Assembly (NCBI GenBank): GCA_016292015.1
Contig: JAEEZY010000012.1
Coordinates: 1-64,000, forward strand
Source of the DNA: Bacteroidales bacterium
Lineage (GTDB): Bacteria > Bacteroidota > Bacteroidia > Bacteroidales > P3
DNA length: 64,000 bases
Reading direction: 5' to 3'
Within the stretch, counting starts at the first letter, position 1; every line of letters begins with the position of its first letter. The notes beneath the pieces were generated by a model. It was not told the DNA's origin, searched no databases, and saw only the letters and a program-made list of their open reading frames with translations. Of this stretch, positions 61,896 to 64,000 are shown one piece after another. The translations under genes and the position numbers were made by a program.

Positions 61896-62210
61896 TCAGC
61901 TGGCTGCGGGTCCCTTGTCCCCGCTCTCGTCCTTCGACTCAAGGAGTTGCTCGATTGTTCCGAGTCTCTCGCGTATGTTCGACTGCTCTGTCTCCGATTG
62001 GTGCTGCAATCTGTTCAACTGCGTCGTCTTCGTTATGGCAACCATGGCCAAAAGATCCTGATAGTCGTTATAGGAATAGTTTTTTTTGTATGTTGCGACT
62101 TGTGCGTTGATGCTTTCGGCGGCGGCCATCAGATAGCTTTGGTCTTCGGGCCTCACCCTCATCTTGTAGTTTCTGTCAAGAATGTTGACTGTGACAGGTA
62201 TATCCTCCAT
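61896..62210 (-). CDS. zapA: Cell division protein ZapA
   Basis: ZapA bundles FtsZ protofilaments at the division ring. The 104-residue protein has the short N-terminal domain VTVNILDRNYKMRV and PEDQSYLMAAAESINAQVAT, then a helical coiled-coil tail (about residues 50-95). It lies 10 nt after a small coiled-coil gene, a pairing typical of Bacteroidales, and just before the 6S-like RNA and rny. Confidence 0.9.
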   Translation of the reverse strand: MEDIPVTVNILDRNYKMRVRPEDQSYLMAAAESINAQVATYKKNYSYNDYQDLLAMVAITKTTQLNRLQHQSETEQSNIRERLGTIEQLLESKDESGDKGPAAS

Positions 62211-62220
62211 CTCTTCCCGA

Positions 62221-62511
62221 TTATAGCTTAGTCATTAACGAGAGACTTTTGTCGATGTCCTTTATGAGTTGATTGATTCTCAACTTTATTTCTGTAGAAT
62301 CACCCTTTTGAGCAAGTGCGTTTCCTAGTTTTAATATTTTGTTTTGTTCTGTTAAGTTGTTAATTAATACCTCTTTATCTTTAAGCGCCGCCTGCATCGC
62401 GTCGTGGTCCTCTCCAAGGAGGCTTATCTTGTCGCGCAGTTGTTGATTTTCTGCAACAAGCTGACTCACACGTCCTTCAATCCTTGCCAACAAGTCTTCG
62501 ACCTCAGACAT
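62221..62511 (-). CDS. Small coiled-coil protein, ZapB-like
   Basis: A 96-residue, almost fully heptad-repeat protein (LLARIEGRVSQLVAENQQLR and following). It has no signal peptide or membrane segment. The composition and the position immediately upstream of zapA suggest a division-associated ZapB-like partner. Homology to ZapB itself cannot be shown by eye, as coiled coils look alike. Confidence 0.7.
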   Translation of the reverse strand: MSEVEDLLARIEGRVSQLVAENQQLRDKISLLGEDHDAMQAALKDKEVLINNLTEQNKILKLGNALAQKGDSTEIKLRINQLIKDIDKSLSLMTKL

Positions 62512-62542
62512 ATACCTCTCCTTTTTGATACATTAGGCACTG

Positions 62543-62550
62543 CAAATATA
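62543..62550 (-). promoter_or_regulatory. -7 box of the zapB-like/zapA unit
   Basis: On the minus strand TATATTTG matches the consensus, 32 nt before the ATG. No clear -33 element. Confidence 0.5.
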
Positions 62551-62609
62551 CGATTTTTTTTTATTTCGGTGCTTTTTTGTAAAAATCGCACCCATGCGGG
62601 CAATCCGCT

Positions 62610-63821
62610 TTACCTCAGGTTCAGCGAGTGACCCATGCGTTCCTGCTTCGTTTTCAGATACCTCTGGTTGTGCGGGTTCGGCTCTATCACTATCGGCACC
62701 GTCTCCACTATCTGCAACCCGTATCCTTCCAGCCCGCTCCGCTTCACGGGGTTGTTAGTTATCAGACGCATCTTCTTCACCTTCAAGTCTCTCAATATCT
62801 GCGCCCCTATGCCGTAGTCTCTCTCGTCGGCTTTGAACCCCAGCCTCAGGTTCGCGTCCACCGTGTCCAGCCCTTGCTCCTGCAGGTGGTACGCCTTCAG
62901 CTTGTTCACCAGCCCTATGCCTCGTCCCTCCTGGCTCATATACACCACCAGGCCCTTGCCCTCCTTGTCTATCATCTCCATCGCTCGGTGCAGCTGGTCG
63001 CCGCAGTCGCACTTGCAGCTCCCGAATATGTCCCCTGTCGCACAACTCGAGTGCACCCTCACCAGCACCGGCTCGTCCTCCTCCCACTCGCCTTTCTTCA
63101 GCACCATGTGCGTCGCGCCGTTGTCCAGTTGCGTGTATGCCAGCAGCCTGAAGTCCCCCCACTTCGTCGGCAGCGCCACGTCTTCCTCCTTCCTTATCAG
63201 CGTCTCGTGCGCCACCCTGTACGCTATCAAGTCCTTGATGGTTATGAGCTTCAGCCCGAACCTCTCCGCCACCTTCACCAGCTCCGGCATCCTCGCCATC
63301 GTCCCGTCTTCGTTGATTATCTCTATCAGCGCACACACCGGATACAACCCCGCCAGCCGCGCCAGGTCTATCGACGCCTCCGTGTGCCCGGCTCTCACCA
63401 GCACTCCTCCGTTCCGCGCCCTCAGCGGGTTGATGTGCCCCGGGCGCCCCAGGTCCGACGGCTTCGTCGCCGGGTCCGCCAGCGCCTTGATGGTCATCGC
63501 CCTGTCGTGCATCGACACGCCAGTGGTGCACCCGTTGCCAAGCAAATCCACCGTCGTCGTGAACGGCGTCCCCAGCAGCGACGTGTTGTCGTGCACCTGC
63601 ATGTCCAGGTTCAGCTCCTTGCAGCGGTCCTCCGTCACCGGCGAGCAGAGCACTCCGCGTCCGTACTTCAGCATGAAATTCACCGCCTCGGGCGTTATCT
63701 TCTCCCCGGCGATGATGAAATCTCCCTCGTTTTCGCGGTCTTCGTCGTCCACCACGATGACAAATTTGCCCTCTCTGAAATCTTCCAGAGCTTCTTCTAT
63801 AGTATTGATTTTAAATTCCAT
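62610..63821 (-). CDS. ribBA: Bifunctional DHBP synthase / GTP cyclohydrolase II
   Basis: RibBA supplies both precursors of riboflavin: dihydroxybutanone phosphate from ribulose 5-phosphate, and the pyrimidine from GTP. The ATG at 63821 gives 403 residues; the frame extends to 63848 but family members start [19 protein letters not shown]. The N-terminal half has [14 protein letters not shown] and [14 protein letters not shown]. The C-terminal half has the zinc cysteines in [20 protein letters not shown] and the catalytic segment [15 protein letters not shown]. Both domains look intact. It has its own promoter and no flavin-riboswitch-length leader. Confidence 0.96.
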   Translation of the reverse strand: MEFKINTIEEALEDFREGKFVIVVDDEDRENEGDFIIAGEKITPEAVNFMLKYGRGVLCSPVTEDRCKELNLDMQVHDNTSLLGTPFTTTVDLLGNGCTTGVSMHDRAMTIKALADPATKPSDLGRPGHINPLRARNGGVLVRAGHTEASIDLARLAGLYPVCALIEIINEDGTMARMPELVKVAERFGLKLITIKDLIAYRVAHETLIRKEEDVALPTKWGDFRLLAYTQLDNGATHMVLKKGEWEEDEPVLVRVHSSCATGDIFGSCKCDCGDQLHRAMEMIDKEGKGLVVYMSQEGRGIGLVNKLKAYHLQEQGLDTVDANLRLGFKADERDYGIGAQILRDLKVKKMRLITNNPVKRSGLEGYGLQIVETVPIVIEPNPHNQRYLKTKQERMGHSLNLR

Positions 63822-63838
63822 ATTGCACAATTTATCTC

Positions 63839-63871
63839 CCTGCCCCACCCTGGGGCAGGACTACAAAGATA
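63839..63871 (-). promoter_or_regulatory. ribBA promoter and start-site hairpin
   Basis: On the minus strand TATCTTTG (63864-63871) is an exact -7 box. A perfect 9-bp inverted repeat (CCTGCCCCA/TGGGGCAGG, 63839-63859) covers the expected start site, so the mRNA may begin inside or beside a hairpin, or the repeat may be an operator. Confidence 0.55.
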
Positions 63872-64000
63872 CTACTTTTTTGCGATACTCCCACATCCTC
63901 GACGCCTCTCTCCCTCCTGCCACCTCTCTCCTCCGCCTCTGCTGCCTCCTCCGCCCCTCCGTTGCCCTCCTTCCCCTCGCCCTCTCCATCCTCTCTCTCC
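63872..64000 (-). other. Polypurine-rich tract at the window edge
   Basis: Almost pure CT on the plus strand (GA on the minus strand) for about 115 bases. All three minus-strand frames are open to the edge, one of them ending in TAG at 63861-63863, so this may be the Arg/Glu-rich end of a gene that starts outside the window. Composition alone keeps frames open, so no gene is claimed. Confidence 0.4.

Noticed and set aside
62755..63531. A 258-codon open frame on the minus strand inside ribBA in another frame
   Set aside because: It lies wholly within ribBA, has low-complexity composition rich in Gly, Glu, Arg and Ala, and shows no domain. It arises from strong third-position GC bias.

Overview
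This window is a chromosome segment from a member of the Bacteroidales. Three things point there: promoters of the Bacteroidetes type (TAnnTTTG at -7, TTTG near -33) precede many genes; Shine-Dalgarno sites are scarce; and the gene content is typical (type IX secretion sorting domains, C10 and S46 peptidases, a GH92 mannosidase, a DUF4837 / DUF6089 / uppS / bamA / ompH block). No genus is claimed. No plasmid, phage, IS element or CRISPR array was recognised.

Layout. 1-13475: information-processing cluster tRNA-Gly, tRNA-Thr, tuf, tRNA-Trp, secE, nusG, rplK, rplA, rplJ, rplL, rpoB, rpoC, closed by an intrinsic terminator. 13488-16347 (minus): purN, a GT4 glycosyltransferase and an OmpA-like protein in overlapping genes. 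16991-19255: acpP, fabF, rnc. 19324-19467 (minus): a 47-codon gene with its own promoter and terminator. 19700-23338 (minus): a large secreted C10 peptidase behind a structured RNA leader. 23728-29782: flavodiiron protein, a coiled-coil secreted protein, a ROK kinase and a GH92 lipoprotein. 29851-35196: an AT-richer accessory stretch with a second RNA element, a nuclease-fold protein, a lipoprotein, a leucine-rich-repeat protein and an AAA/DUF4143 ATPase. 35765-42437: envelope biogenesis block (DUF4837, DUF6089, uppS, bamA, two ompH/skp). 42665-43867 (minus): an aspartate-type aminotransferase. 44010-47670: a third RNA element, a small unknown gene, and a repeat protein ending in a C-type-lectin-like domain that looks like a diversity-generating retroelement target. 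48301-53048: recA, an unknown envelope protein, a Rel-type (p)ppGpp enzyme, mazG. 53104-63821 (minus): tryptophanase, DPP11-type peptidase, AraC regulator, three tRNAs, gpmA, lgt, rny, a probable 6S RNA, zapA, a zapB-like gene and ribBA.

The most unusual signal is a dispersed family of three RNA elements, each about 236 nt, at 23375-23609 (minus), 29865-30100 (plus) and 44024-44262 (plus). Each starts about 7 nt after a TATCTTTG promoter box and ends in a pyrimidine tract a short way upstream of an unrelated gene. All three keep the order of paired segments a-b-c-e-d-e'-c'-b'-a'-d'. The sequences of helices b, c and e differ almost completely between copies but remain complementary. The d/d' pairing crosses the rod, which implies a pseudoknot or a switch. 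I do not recognise this as a known class.

Calls rest on reading the sequence and on recall of protein families; no database search was run.
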